Source of the DNA: Anthoceros angustus
Taxonomy: Eukaryota; Streptophyta; Anthocerotopsida; Anthocerotales; Anthocerotaceae
Assembly (NCBI GenBank): GCA_010909165.1
Contig: VJWM01000103.1
Span: forward strand, 248,001 to 312,000
Reading direction: 5' to 3'
Length of the DNA stretch: 64,000 nt
Shown piece after piece: positions 1-11,200 of the stretch (position 1 is the first letter of the stretch; the number at the start of each line of letters is the position of its first letter). The translations under genes and the position numbers were made by a program. The notes below the pieces were generated by a model that was given only the letters and a program-made list of their open reading frames with translations, was not told where the DNA came from and did not search any database.

Positions 1-68
1 TGTCTCTTCTTTGCTGATCCCCACTAAGGACAATCGGTACTTACTCCTTACCCACACAATACTTACAG

Positions 69-159
69 GTCGAGTGATGAGAGCAACGAGCGTGCAGTTT
101 ATCGTCCGGACGGCTTCCTGCCCGCGGCTGTTGTCGCATTCGGCGATGTGGCGACTTGA
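69..159 (+). CDS. Possible terminal exon of an upstream gene (partial)
   Basis: The first 68 bases look like the 3' end of a plant intron: they are pyrimidine-rich and end in TTACAG. The exon that would follow reads, in the frame entered after one base, as about 29 residues ending in VVAFGDVAT and then a TGA at 157-159. The gene would lie mostly left of the window. I do not recognise the peptide. The splice-site shape and an open frame that ends cleanly are the only evidence, so chance is possible. Confidence 0.3.
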
Positions 160-740
160 TGGAGTTTTCGACATGCGCCAGATCAGGATTACTGGAGCAC
201 TTTTTGGACATCTCTCAGATCAGTTGCCAAATTGCCATTTGCCTGGCTTTCCAGGCCGAGCCTCAACAGCTCAAGCTTTACGACGAACCTTCTAAGCCTT
301 GGAAGAACCTCACAATCGAGAAAATGGCGGCCTCTAATAAGTTCTCCCTCGGCACCAGGCCTATTACTGTTCACATATCTTACTGTGCAAGCGTTGCTGC
401 GATGTTGCAACTGGCCGAGTTGTTGTCAGCTTCGTTAGTGTCGATGTCCTGGAGATCACCGCCTTCTGCCTAAAATATCCATGGTGACCTTTCAGGTTCC
501 ATTCCTCAGTCCAACTGCTGCAAGCCTGTGGGTGCATTTGGACATTGATATCGTGGTTCCAACACGGATTGCTTAACAATCCATCTCGATAGCACATCAG
601 TGCAGGCACAGGTGGTTATTAGATGATGCAGAACTTGAGAGTGAGTTTCCTGCAGTACTCTTAGGTGAAGGTGCAGGGGGAGGCCCTGCACAGCTCATGC
701 AGATCTGACCTTCGTAGATTTGGTGTGAGCTGGGGTTCAT
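160..740. other. Intergenic / upstream region of the SPARK receptor kinase gene
   Basis: Short overlapping frames occur on both strands but none has splice logic or family resemblance. It probably holds the 3' untranslated end of the left-edge gene and the promoter and 5' leader of the receptor kinase that starts at 741. I see no convincing promoter element. Confidence 0.4.
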
Positions 741-3354
741 ATGACAGAGATGGATGCCAACCTGAGGCTTCGCCCTCCTTTAGTTCGTCTTTCAGTTGTG
801 GTGGTGTCGCTTTGCGTCATCTATGTGTTCGCAGGAGCAGCCTTGCCTGCGGGAGGTCAAGGTGGGGCTCCGGGTCCTTCATCGTGTAAGTACACTGCCA
901 AGCCCCAACTTGTTGGTGTCCCTGTGGATTTTGATACACGCAAGGCAAGGAACCTTGAACAGGACGATATCTAACAGTCTTTCACATCCTAGCAGGTCCT
1001 CTGAGTCTCCAAACCAGTCCATCCCCAGATTGTGGACCACAGATATCGGGGAAGAGCGGACTCGAGAGCTCCAAATGCTGTCTGGAGGCACTCGCCAACT
1101 TCTCTCAGTCTCTGGCAGCTTACTGCAACACCACAGGGACCCTCTTCCTGGAAACCGAACAGGAACAGTCGTGTGCGACGGAAGCCGTTAACAGAGGGCT
1201 GGTTGACAGGAGCACCTGTTCCATCTTCCCCCCTGCATTCACAGCCGACGGCACCGGCAGCAAATGCTACTTCCACACTATCAAGCAATTGCAGGGGGCG
1301 CTCTCTGACGAAGGTTCCGGACCCAGCTTGGCCAGCGTGGACGCAGCTTGCCAGGGTATGTTGGGTGCCGACCCCGATAAGTCTTGCTCCACATGTCACG
1401 ACTCCTTCCTGAGCGCCACCACCTCTCTCCAAAAGTGGGCACAAGACGATTCGGACCAACCTGCTTGTGGGGCTGCCCTGCTGGTGGCCTTCTCAAGCTT
1501 GCACGCCGCGCAGCTGGACAGGATGCAGCCCCTGTATGACTGCATCCACCTCCCCTTCTTGACAGGTACGCCGTTTCCGTTTCCCGGTCCGTCTGATGTA
1601 GCTCTTCACACCATGATTTGGTCATTTTGGACAACAGATGTCTGGTCACTGGCTGTTTCTGATAAAGTGTCCCCTGTGATGTCGCCAAGGAGCTGCAGCG
1701 AAGGGATTGCAGGCGGGCGGTGAAACCATCCATCATGTCCCTCGCGTCGAGTTTGCTACCTTTGTGGTGGTGATTCTCATCATCGTGACCATCATCAGCA
1801 CTGCAGCAGCCGGCATCACGTACTATCGCTATCGGCACCACCGCGGGAAGGAGGTGAAACCACCCAGGAAGCTCACAGCGCAAGGCACAGAGAGTAAGGA
1901 TTCTCCCTGGACAGTGCTCCCGATTAGGCGTGATGCTACCGTAGAGTTTTGTAAGTGTAACACAATCTGAAGTGAGAACCTGCGTGGGCGAGCAGCTGAC
2001 CACGAGGAGTCGGAGAGCATGCGGGACAGTTCAGCAGTTCCCGCGGACAGGGGTGGCCGAGAGATCATCGAGAACGATGGTCTTTACACCTTCTCTGCCA
2101 AGGAACTGCTGAAAGCCACCGAGAATTACAGCGAGAGCAACCTGTTAGGGGAGGGCAGCGCTGGGAGGGTGTTTCGAGGAGTTCTTCCGAGTGGCCAGTT
2201 GGTGGCAGTGAAGATGATCGACAAGGAAAAGCAGCGGGACACCTTCAAGAAGGAAGTGGACAATCTGTCAAAAGTGAGGCACAAGAACCTTTGCACCCTG
2301 CTGGGCCTCTGCCAAGCGGGGGATGAACACCTCCTCGTCTACGAGTACTGCTCTAAAGGAAACCTCTCGGAGCTCCTGTTCGGTAAGCAAACTGTGCAGG
2401 CTCTCCATGGCAGCCTGCTGCATAGCTTGAGCAGATGTGAAGATGGGTTGAGCTTGTGGCAGGTGATGGACCGCCCCTCACCTGGGAGCAGAGGATTCAC
2501 ATCGCTGTGGGCACTGCGAGAGGCATCTGGTTCTTGCACTTGTATCCTGGAGGCTACATTGTGCACAGGGACATCAAGGTCAGGTTTACTGTCGACCAGA
2601 AAACTGGACTTCACAATTGCTTGCTTGAAGCTTCTCTGGCAAGGTTATGAAAGCTGCATGTGAAATCGTCCCCTGCAATATGTGTTGCCTGCAGCCCACC
2701 AACATCCTGCTGAACGAGAACATGGTGCCCAAAGTATCAGACTTCGGATTGTCACGCTTCATAGCCATAGACGAATCCAGCGTCTTCACGGCGGTGAGGG
2801 GCACCACGGGCTACATGGACCCCGAGTACTACAACGGAGGCACCCTCACCTTCGCCAGCGACGTCTACAGCCTGGGGGTTGTGCTCCTGCAGCTCATCTC
2901 GGGCAGGAGACCTATGTACAACTTCGGACTGGAAGGCCAGTATCGCTTCTCCCTCGTCAAGGCGGTGAGTCCTCGCATCATTCCTCTTCCTCTCCTCTCC
3001 CTCTCCCTCTCCCTCTCATGCTTCAATTAGAAATGCAGCGGAGCTGAAATGCGTTGCATCAATTGCTGGTTGCACCTGAAGGGGGCACACGCGCTGGCTG
3101 AAGACAACTTGGACGCTCTGGTGGACCCTAAGCTCAAAGGCGTCTACGCAGTGCAGGCCTACCAGAAAATGCTGGAAACGGCGGTGGCTTGCACCCAGGC
3201 TCACAGCCACGACCGCCCAACCATGAACGAAGTGTTGCAGGCTCTGGAGGAAGCTTGGGAGCTGGCCAAGGAAAGCTCGCCCCTGCGCCCACCACAGCCC
3301 GACACGTCTTCCTTCGTTGTCTCTTCAACTTCAACCCCCATTGATCCGAGGTGA
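741..3354 (+). CDS. SPARK-domain receptor-like kinase (7 exons)
   Basis: Exons 741-885, 996-1565, 1699-1893, 1996-2382, 2463-2578, 2695-2964 and 3031-3354 join in phase to 668 residues. Residues 1-40 form a signal peptide. Residues about 50-235 are a cysteine-rich extracellular region of SPARK type, with CCLEAL, CYFHTI and CSTCHDSF among its cysteine motifs. A transmembrane helix lies at 257-280. The kinase domain has a glycine loop GEGSAGRVF (355-363), VAVK lysine 376, HRDIK (467-471) and DFG (487-489), so it should be active. Family knowledge: SPARK kinases resemble Arabidopsis At1g11050 and sit in the plasma membrane; SPARK-domain proteins include symbiosis receptors. The ligand is unknown. 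The seventh exon follows a long pyrimidine tract ending in TTAG. An LRR kinase follows on the same strand. Confidence 0.9.
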
Positions 3355-3553
3355 TACAAGGCCAAACGGGCAAACATAGCTATGCGGAATTCCTGTTTCA
3401 CGTTACCTGCTCACAAAAAGCCGCTGTGGATCTTTCTTGGCTTCAACACTACATTTGCTTCTGTAGCTCAGCATGGATCTGGATATAATTGGATAAACCC
3501 TAGAGGAAGCACTGTAGATTGTGAGCTTGCGTGAATTTGCGGCAATAGCCAGG

Positions 3554-6265
3554 ATGTGTCGCGCTTCCGCGCACCTCCGCTTGCTGGCATGGCTTCTGCT
3601 CGCCGCCGGCAGCCTGCAGGTGTTTCTCGCGACGGGGCTGGTGAATGAGGAGGGAATGGTGCTGCTCTCGTTCCGGCAACAGATTGTGCAGGATCCGCTT
3701 AATGTGCTTAGCAATTGGAGCATCATCGATTCCGATCCTTGTCGGTGGACGGGAGTGGTTTGTAACGAGCATTTCGAGGTCACCAAGATAATACTCAACG
3801 GCATGCAGTTGGGGGGAAGTATCCCTAGCGACATTAGCGCACTGACGCACCTCCTTGTTCTCAATCTGGCTGACAATAATTTCTCGGGCCGGATCCCGGC
3901 GGGGCTGGGAGACCTCTCTGCACTGAAGATTTTGAATCTGCGCGGCAACTCCCTCACGGGAAGGATTCCGGCTCAGCTCCGTCGCCTCAGCCGGTTGGAA
4001 AAGTTGGAATTATCTCACAACACGCTTACGGGGCCATTGCCCGGTGAGAATATGTGGTCCAATTGCAGCGGGCTGCGGCATATCGACTTGTCCGCCAACC
4101 GCCTGGGGGAGGCGATCCCTAGCAGCATCGGCCACCTCAAGCGGGTGGAGGTCTTGCATCTGGGAAACAATCTCCTACTAGGTACTATTCCTGACGAGAT
4201 CGGCGACTGCAGCTACCTGCAGTCGTTTAACGTAAGCAACAACGGGCTGGAAGGAAGGCTTCCAGCAACCATGGCCTCTTTGACAAACTTGGAAGTGTTG
4301 GATGTCAGTGCCAATCGCTTGTCTGGCACTCTGTTGTCAGAAGTTATTTTTCAATCCAGCAGGCTGTATGTCAACCTCTCGCTCAACTTGTTCTCCGGAC
4401 AGCTCCCTTCCATTCCTCATGAGACTTGCTCGGGTATTCGTATTTATGATCTCTCGGCCAACGAAATCAGTGGTGTCATTCCTCCAGATTTTGGTCTGTG
4501 TACTGAAGGGGGAAGTGCTGAGAGGCCCCCGATACAACAAATGTAAGTCTGCAGAGTTTGTTTCTTCATCCCTGCTCCAGGAGTAACTCAGGTGGATGAT
4601 CCTCTTGCAGATTGTTCTTGAAACCCTAGGTCCTGACTTGTGGATAGGTGATCATGCAGTGATTTTTCCAACAACTTCTTGACGGGAAGCTGGCCATCCT
4701 CGGGCACATTTCCTTCCCTACATAGACTGGACCTAAGGCGCAACAATCTCAGTGGTATGCTACCCGAAAACATCTTGCGCTGGGACACGCTGACCATTCT
4801 GGATCTCTCCCAGAATAAGTTCAACGGAAGGATTCCAGACGTATGGAAGAATCTGCCGCACCTGGTATCCTTCAATGTATCCTGCAACGCGCTTTCAGGG
4901 CCTATACCAAGACTAGGGGCTTTCAGCGCATTCGGACCCTTGTCTTTCCTGGAGAACTCGGGGCTCTGTGGTGCTCCAGTCCTGGCCCCGTGTGACATAG
5001 CGGCAGACCCGGCCTCCCCTCCCGTCCCAGCGGAGACAAGAAAGCACATCTCCTACACTGAAACGGCTATGATCGGCGGCTTTTGTATCATCTGTGTTGG
5101 TTTATGTATTATCCTGGTCGGACGACTACCCTGTCGAATCGAAAGAAGGCCGGAGAGAACAGAGCTGCGGGTCTATGCATCAACACCCGCAACACTAGCG
5201 GACACCCACCCTGCAGCTGTGGGGAAGTTGGTCATGTTTGGCAAGCATACCATCCACAACTTTGAAGGTCGCGGGGTACATGGAACCCATCTCGAGAACC
5301 TTGCTTCCAGGCTGGGTGTTATCGGGCACGGTTCTTTAGGAACAGTTTACAAAGCCAGATTTCAGAGAGGCGAGGATCTTGCAGTGAAGGAGCTCTCCAC
5401 CCCACTGACAAGGAGGATGCGGCACGAGTTTGAGAGGGAAATGGAGAGGTTCGGCACTCTGAAGCATCCTAATCTCGTCAAGTTACGGGGCTACTACTGG
5501 TCAGATTGTATGCAGCTTATTGTGTCAGACTACATCTCTAATGGCAGTCTTCACTATCACCTGCACGAAATTGGAGACAGATCGTACCTGACTTGGTCCA
5601 GGAGGTACGACATAGCCCTGAATACTGTCAGAGCCCTTGAATATCTATACCACGGCTGCAATCCTCCCATTTCGCACTGCCGTGTGAAATCCACCAATAT
5701 CCTGCTCAGCGACGACTTTGATCCACTTCTCTCCGACTATGGGCTGACGAAGCTCTTGTCCTCTATGCACCCTCTCCCAATTCGAAGGGTTCCCTCTGCC
5801 CTAGGTTATACTGCTCCTGAGCTAAGTTTCGAGATAATTTTTCTGCCCGAGAAATGTGACGTTTACAGCTTTGGAGTTGTGCTCATGGAGCTTATAACGG
5901 GCCGACCGGTTGTGAAGCAGGAACCGGAGGGGGTGGTTACTGTGTGTGATTACGTGAGATATGCAAAGGAGCAGGGCAGGATTCTGCATTGTGTAGACGG
6001 TGACCTTGTCTTGCGTGAAGATAAAAACGAGATCCTGGGCGCTCTCAAGGTGGCTCTCTTCTGTACGGCACCCCAACCATCGGCCAGACCTAGCTTGGCA
6101 GAAGTTGTGAGGATGCTGGAAGCAATCAGGTCCACTCCAACTCCCGCACCTCAACTATCGAATAGGCCCTCGGCCATGGAAGTGGTTCAATTTTTGGAAG
6201 CAGTCAATCCACATGTAAGTCCTGCATCGTCCCAATCGAGCGGGCTTAGCAGCCTGAGCACCTAA
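3554..6265 (+). CDS. LRR receptor-like kinase with degenerate catalytic loop (2 exons)
   Basis: Exons 3554-4542 and 4660-6265 join in phase 2 to give 864 residues. The ATG at 3554 starts a signal peptide. An LRRNT-type region (about 33-70) with the WTGVVC motif precedes roughly ten leucine-rich repeats, the last of which spans the intron (FSNNFLTG). A transmembrane helix lies at 467-485. The kinase-like domain has a glycine loop GHGSLGTV (552-559) and AVK lysine 573. The HRD motif reads H-C-R (669-671), so the catalytic Asp is replaced by Arg, and DFG reads DYG (689-691). The layout matches the Arabidopsis At1g12460 group, which also has a changed HRD loop. It is therefore a predicted pseudokinase that may signal through a partner. 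The upstream intergenic gap from the SPARK kinase is only 199 bases. Confidence 0.92.
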
Positions 6266-8288
6266 TCAAATTGGGTGGAAGTTGGTCGCTGTGGGAAGGT
6301 AGTGATAGGATCGCATATCTGCAACCACAGCGACGTTGGACTAAACTTTAAAAGCGACGTGGCCAGATATTCTGTGGGCCTGGCCTGGGCCCGGCCCAGG
6401 GCTGTGCAGTGTGGCTGCTGATGTGAGCAGCCTAGCTCGGTCACTATCACCGACCGACGCTCTTTGTGCTTTCTTCTTACCGCCCGTGAAAAAGGCAGGC
6501 TCTCTGAAACTGCTTCATTTCTGTCCGTTGGAGGCTGGAGGCCCGGGCCAACTTGTCCCCGCAATTGCCAAAGCTGTTTCCAGTGTTCTGGCCGTTGCGT
6601 TGCCTCGTCCCACCCCACTCTCTCTGCCGCTCCTCCTGGTTGTATTTCCGTTCCCTTATTATGTACCCTCTTTCAACCATTGGGAGTTAAATTTATGTTA
6701 CAGAATTATTATATATTTAAAGGTATTATGACATCGTGACAATAATGATCATACATACAGTACTTTGACATTGGTCATGGGGAATCTTTCAGTTATCATG
6801 ATATTTAATATGATTATATGGATTAAGAAACGATACTTATAATGGCTAAATGAAACCCAAATTCATCTGCTATAGAAAGTGAACAACAAGGATCTAATAA
6901 AAAATTATTGATACCTGTGGATTAGGAAATGGTACTTATAGTAGCTAACCGACCGAAACCCAAATTCATCTGCAATGGACAATGAGCAACGAGGATCCAA
7001 TAAAGAGCTATTGATAACTACCAACTGTCTTCTAACGTACAGACAACGATATGTAACCATTTTATTGATTTGGTAGTTATGAAGATCGTGACCATTTTGC
7101 TAGCCGTTGCTGAAGATCGTGCTGTATAATAAATATTACCATACAAGTTTGCTGGCAACCGATATCGTATGCTATTACTACAAAGAACAGGATAACAGTC
7201 CTAAAATGCAAATCGTGTATCTCAAAGCAAGGAAGGACACACAAGTAAGCGACGACAAGCTCAGGATTAAGTTAGAAGTTACGGGATTTTTACGAAATAA
7301 TTTAAAATCTTATCATAACAAACTGGTTTAGTCTTGCATGAAGAGTAGCAACAAAATCCAAACCTCCTTGAGCAAACAAGCTTACACTCGGTGTGTAAGA
7401 GAGTCGTTGTTCCGGCCCGAAATCGGTCGGCCAAACACAAACTCCCCAAGACCTCGGCAGCAGGTAGCGGAGGAGGGTGGGCGTGCAGTGTGCAGTTAAC
7501 TTTATGGGTACAGATATGCATAGGCTGTAGCCATAAACGTCGGCAAAGCACATGTAGCGGAGAAAAAGAAAGGCATTGCCCAGCTCGCTCCAGGCAAACC
7601 GCAGCACATGCTGCACTGTCTGACTGTCAGAAGCGCAAAACCAGGCAGTGGGAGCCTGCAAGCAACCAGTAGTGCCATGCTCTTTGCCCGACGTGCCCAA
7701 CGATCATCTCTCATATCCTGCTCCCGAGTTCTGATTCCTGAATCCTCCTCCTGCTCCATCCCCTTCTTCTCACAAACCTGCTCCGCTCGATTTCCCAGGT
7801 CCGCCTTGCTCGGAGTAGTCAGTCGCTGACCTGGTGCTGCAGTTGCACCGTCTGCTGCTGCTCCTGCTGCGCCCGCTGTTCCTGCTGCTGCCCGTGATCT
7901 CTGCGCGCTCGCAACCCTGGCAGCCACGCTGATCGGCAATGACGGGCTGGGCATGGTGGACGCCTACGGGCATTCGCCCATCTCCAGATCGCCTCACGCG
8001 GTACTCACTCTCCCCTGCTCTTTCTCCACCTCTGCATTCATTGTCCCTGCCGCTGCCGCTGCCGCTGCCTGTCCGTTGTGGAGGTTGCGGGCCTGGGGAT
8101 GGTTTGGTTTTGGAACGGCCGGGCCTGGCCTGGGATCGTGTCTGAATCCGCTGCTGCTCTTCCTGCTGTTGCATGGATCCTGGGTTTCCTCATGCCTCCT
8201 GCATTGCCAGCTGCCTCTGCTCTAGGCCTTGTGGGTGGCAGCAACTGCTAACATCTCCTCCTTCCGACCATGACGCTTCTGGTGCCAG
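6266..8288. other. Gene-poor region between LRR kinase and CSI gene
   Basis: About 6630-7330 is AT-rich and contains a 99-base tandem duplication (separate entry). About 7600-8280 is GC-rich with imperfect CTG/CTC triplet runs, for example around 7850-7895 and 8045-8072, and probably includes the CSI promoter and 5' leader. Frames on either strand here are low-complexity and lack family resemblance. Confidence 0.5.
6819..7017. repeat. Two-copy 99-base tandem repeat
   Basis: Two diverged copies start at 6819 and 6918. Both begin TGGATTA(A/G)GAAA and share an internal CCCAAATTCATCTGC segment. They lie in AT-rich intergenic DNA and show no coding potential. Confidence 0.7.
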
Positions 8289-11200
8289 ATGATGTCTGAG
8301 GACCAGGGCTTGCGCTCGCCAGCCCACATTGCTAGGCCTCCCATGGGGGCGGAGCCCAGGACTCCCCGCTCCACGTCCGGCGCTGTTCGAGCAAGGTGCG
8401 CGTCTGATCGCTGTTTCTTGGCCTGTGTAATTGCACCTCGCAGTGCAGTGCGGTGCGGAGCGGTGTGGTTTCCTAAACCGGGACATCTCGGTCGGTTGTT
8501 GCAGGGAGTGGAACGGAATGGAGGATCCGGATGGCATGCTGAGCAATGTGGCACACTGCATCGAGCAGCTGCGATCTCACTACCTCAGCCCCCAGGACAA
8601 GGAGCGGGTGTCTAAGCAGTTGCTGGAGCTCGCGGACACCAATGAGGACCACAGGATGGCTGTGGGCACACATGCCCAGGCCATCCCCGCCTTGGTGGCC
8701 TTGCTCAGGTCCGGGAACGTGGCCTCCAAGATCAACGCGGCAGCTACCCTCGGGGTGCTCTGCAAGTCGGAGGATCTCAGGGTGAAGGTTCTGCTCGGAG
8801 GCTGCGTGCCTCTCTTCTTGGCTCTCCTCAAGTCCACCTCGCCGGAAGCCCAGCTGGCTGCTGCGAACGCTATCTTCGCCGTTTCTCAGGTCGGGGTCAG
8901 GGATTATGTGGGAGCCAAGATCTTCGCCACAGAAGGGGTCGTCACCAGTCTCTGGGACCAGCTGCAGCCCAAATTCAAACGTGGGAAGCTGGTTGATGGC
9001 TTGCTCACTGGCGCTCTGAGGAATCTGTGCAATACCACGGAAGGTTTTTGGCCAGCAACTTTAGAGGCCCATGGCTTCGAAGTGTTGGTTGGCCTGCTTA
9101 CCACTGGTAGTCCTCTTGCACAGACCAACGCTTCTTCCCTTATGGCCAGTCTGCTCACTGCCTCAAATGAAGACCAAGTTCGGGACGTGGGATCTGCAGC
9201 TATCGAGCCACTCCTTAAGCTCGTTACGCCCGGCAACGAGATCTCAGTTCGAGCTGAGGCAGCTGGGGCCCTCAAGGCTCTTTCGTCCACGCTTGCTGAG
9301 GCCAAGCAGATGATCTCTCAAGCTGGCGGGGTTTCTATTCTCATAAGTGCCACCGTAGCTCCCTCCAAAGAATTTATGCAAGGAGAGTTCGCCCAAGCAT
9401 TGCAGGAAAATGCTATGGGTGCGCTTGCCAACATTTTGGGTGGTATGCCTGCCGTCATTCTCAGCCTTGGCAGGAGCATCCAGTCTAGCAGGTCAAAGGC
9501 AGAGGTTGCTGATATGATAGGGGCACTTGCTAATGCGCTCATGGTCCTGGATGGCCGGATCGAGTCTTCCTCACCTGTCAATGCTCTTCTCATCGAGCAA
9601 GCCTTGGTCAGGCAACTGCAACCTTACACCATGGAGCTCAAGCAGGAACGTGCTATCGAGGCTCTAGCCAGCCTGTATGGTAATGTTTTCCTTGCCCAGG
9701 AGCTGCAGCATGCTGAAGCTAAGAAGATGCTCGTAGGGTTGATCACGATGGCAAACGAGGCTCAGGAGGAGCTTATGAAGTCTCTCACCACCATCTGCAG
9801 TGGGCAGTCTGATTTGTGGGAGGCCTTGAAAGGGCGTGAAGGGGTTCAGCTATTGATATCGTTGTTGGGTCTCTCATCTGAACAACAGCAAGAATATGCA
9901 GCGGCTTTGCTTTCCATTCTATCGCAGGAGGTGGACGAGAGCAAGTGGGCCATCACTGCAGCTGGTGGCATCCCTCCTCTCGTGCAACTCTTGGAGACTG
10001 GCTCAGCAAAAGCCAAAGAAGACTCAGCTATTGTGCTTGGGAACCTATGTAGCCACAATGAGGATATTCGTGCATGTGTAGAAACAGCGGAAGCAGTGCC
10101 AGCTCTTCTGTGGCTCTTGAAGAATGCTGGTTTAAAAGGGCAGGAAATTGCCGCGAAAGCTTTGACTCAGTTGGTGCGGGACTCAGATGCAAGCACAGTG
10201 AGCCAGTTGACTGCCCTGCTTACTGGGGACTTGCCGGAGTCCAAAGTGAATGTCTTACACGTGGTTGGATACCTGTTAAATGTGTCTGCACAGGAGGAGA
10301 TTGCCCGCGAGGGTGCTGCAGAGAATGAAGCTCTGCAGACAGTGACACAGCTACTCAGTAGCCCCAATCATGAGTCCAAGGCTGGAGCTGCATCTGTTCT
10401 TGCTGCTCTATTTGATGCAAAGCAAGAACTGCGGGAAAGCATAGCGGTGATTCAGTGCATTGAGCCTCTTACTGATGCACTGTTGTCAGGAACTGAAGAG
10501 AGTGCCACCGAAGCCGCACGTGCCCTGGCTGCTCTTTTCCGTTCCATTCTTCAAAACAAGAAGGTTGCAGGTCCTGCCAGGAATGCTATTCTCCCTTTGA
10601 TCTCACTGGCAAGGTCAAGCAGTGCCTCTGCTGCAGAAGTTGCATGCATGGCTATGGCAAACCTGCTGCTGGACCCTGATATTGCTGAAGAAGCCCCTGC
10701 AGAAGAAATTATAGGACCTTTAACGAGAGTGCTGCGGGAAGGCTCACAGGAAGGCAAAGAGCATGCAGGAGGAGCTCTTGCTTGCCTGCTGCGGACTCGG
10801 CCTGTTGATGATGCCTTAGCTGAAGGAATTCACCAATCTGGCACGGTGCTTGCACTGGTGGCTTTACTGGAGTCTGCAAATCTAAGTGAAGCCTCTTCGC
10901 TGGAACCCTTGAATGCGCTGGCCTCACTGGCCCGAGCCAAGAGAGGAGGGGCATTCAGCCGTCCCCCTTGGACTGTGCTTGCTGAAGTCCCGTACAGCAT
11001 GTCTCCACTGGTGACATGCTTGGGGGAAGGGTTACCCCCTCTTCAAGACAAAGCCATAGAAGTCTTGGCTAGACTTTGTCGTGATCAGCCAGAATTTCTA
11101 GGTAACTTGATTGCCAGTAAATCAGACTGTGTTGCTGCTTTGGCAGAGCGAGTGATGAGGTCAACCAGCGGTGAGGTAAAAGTTGGTGGAACACAGTTGC

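Noticed and set aside
7502-8174. Long - strand frames upstream of CSI
   Set aside because: Triplet-repeat composition (CTG/CAG-like) keeps frames open; no family resemblance or splice logic.
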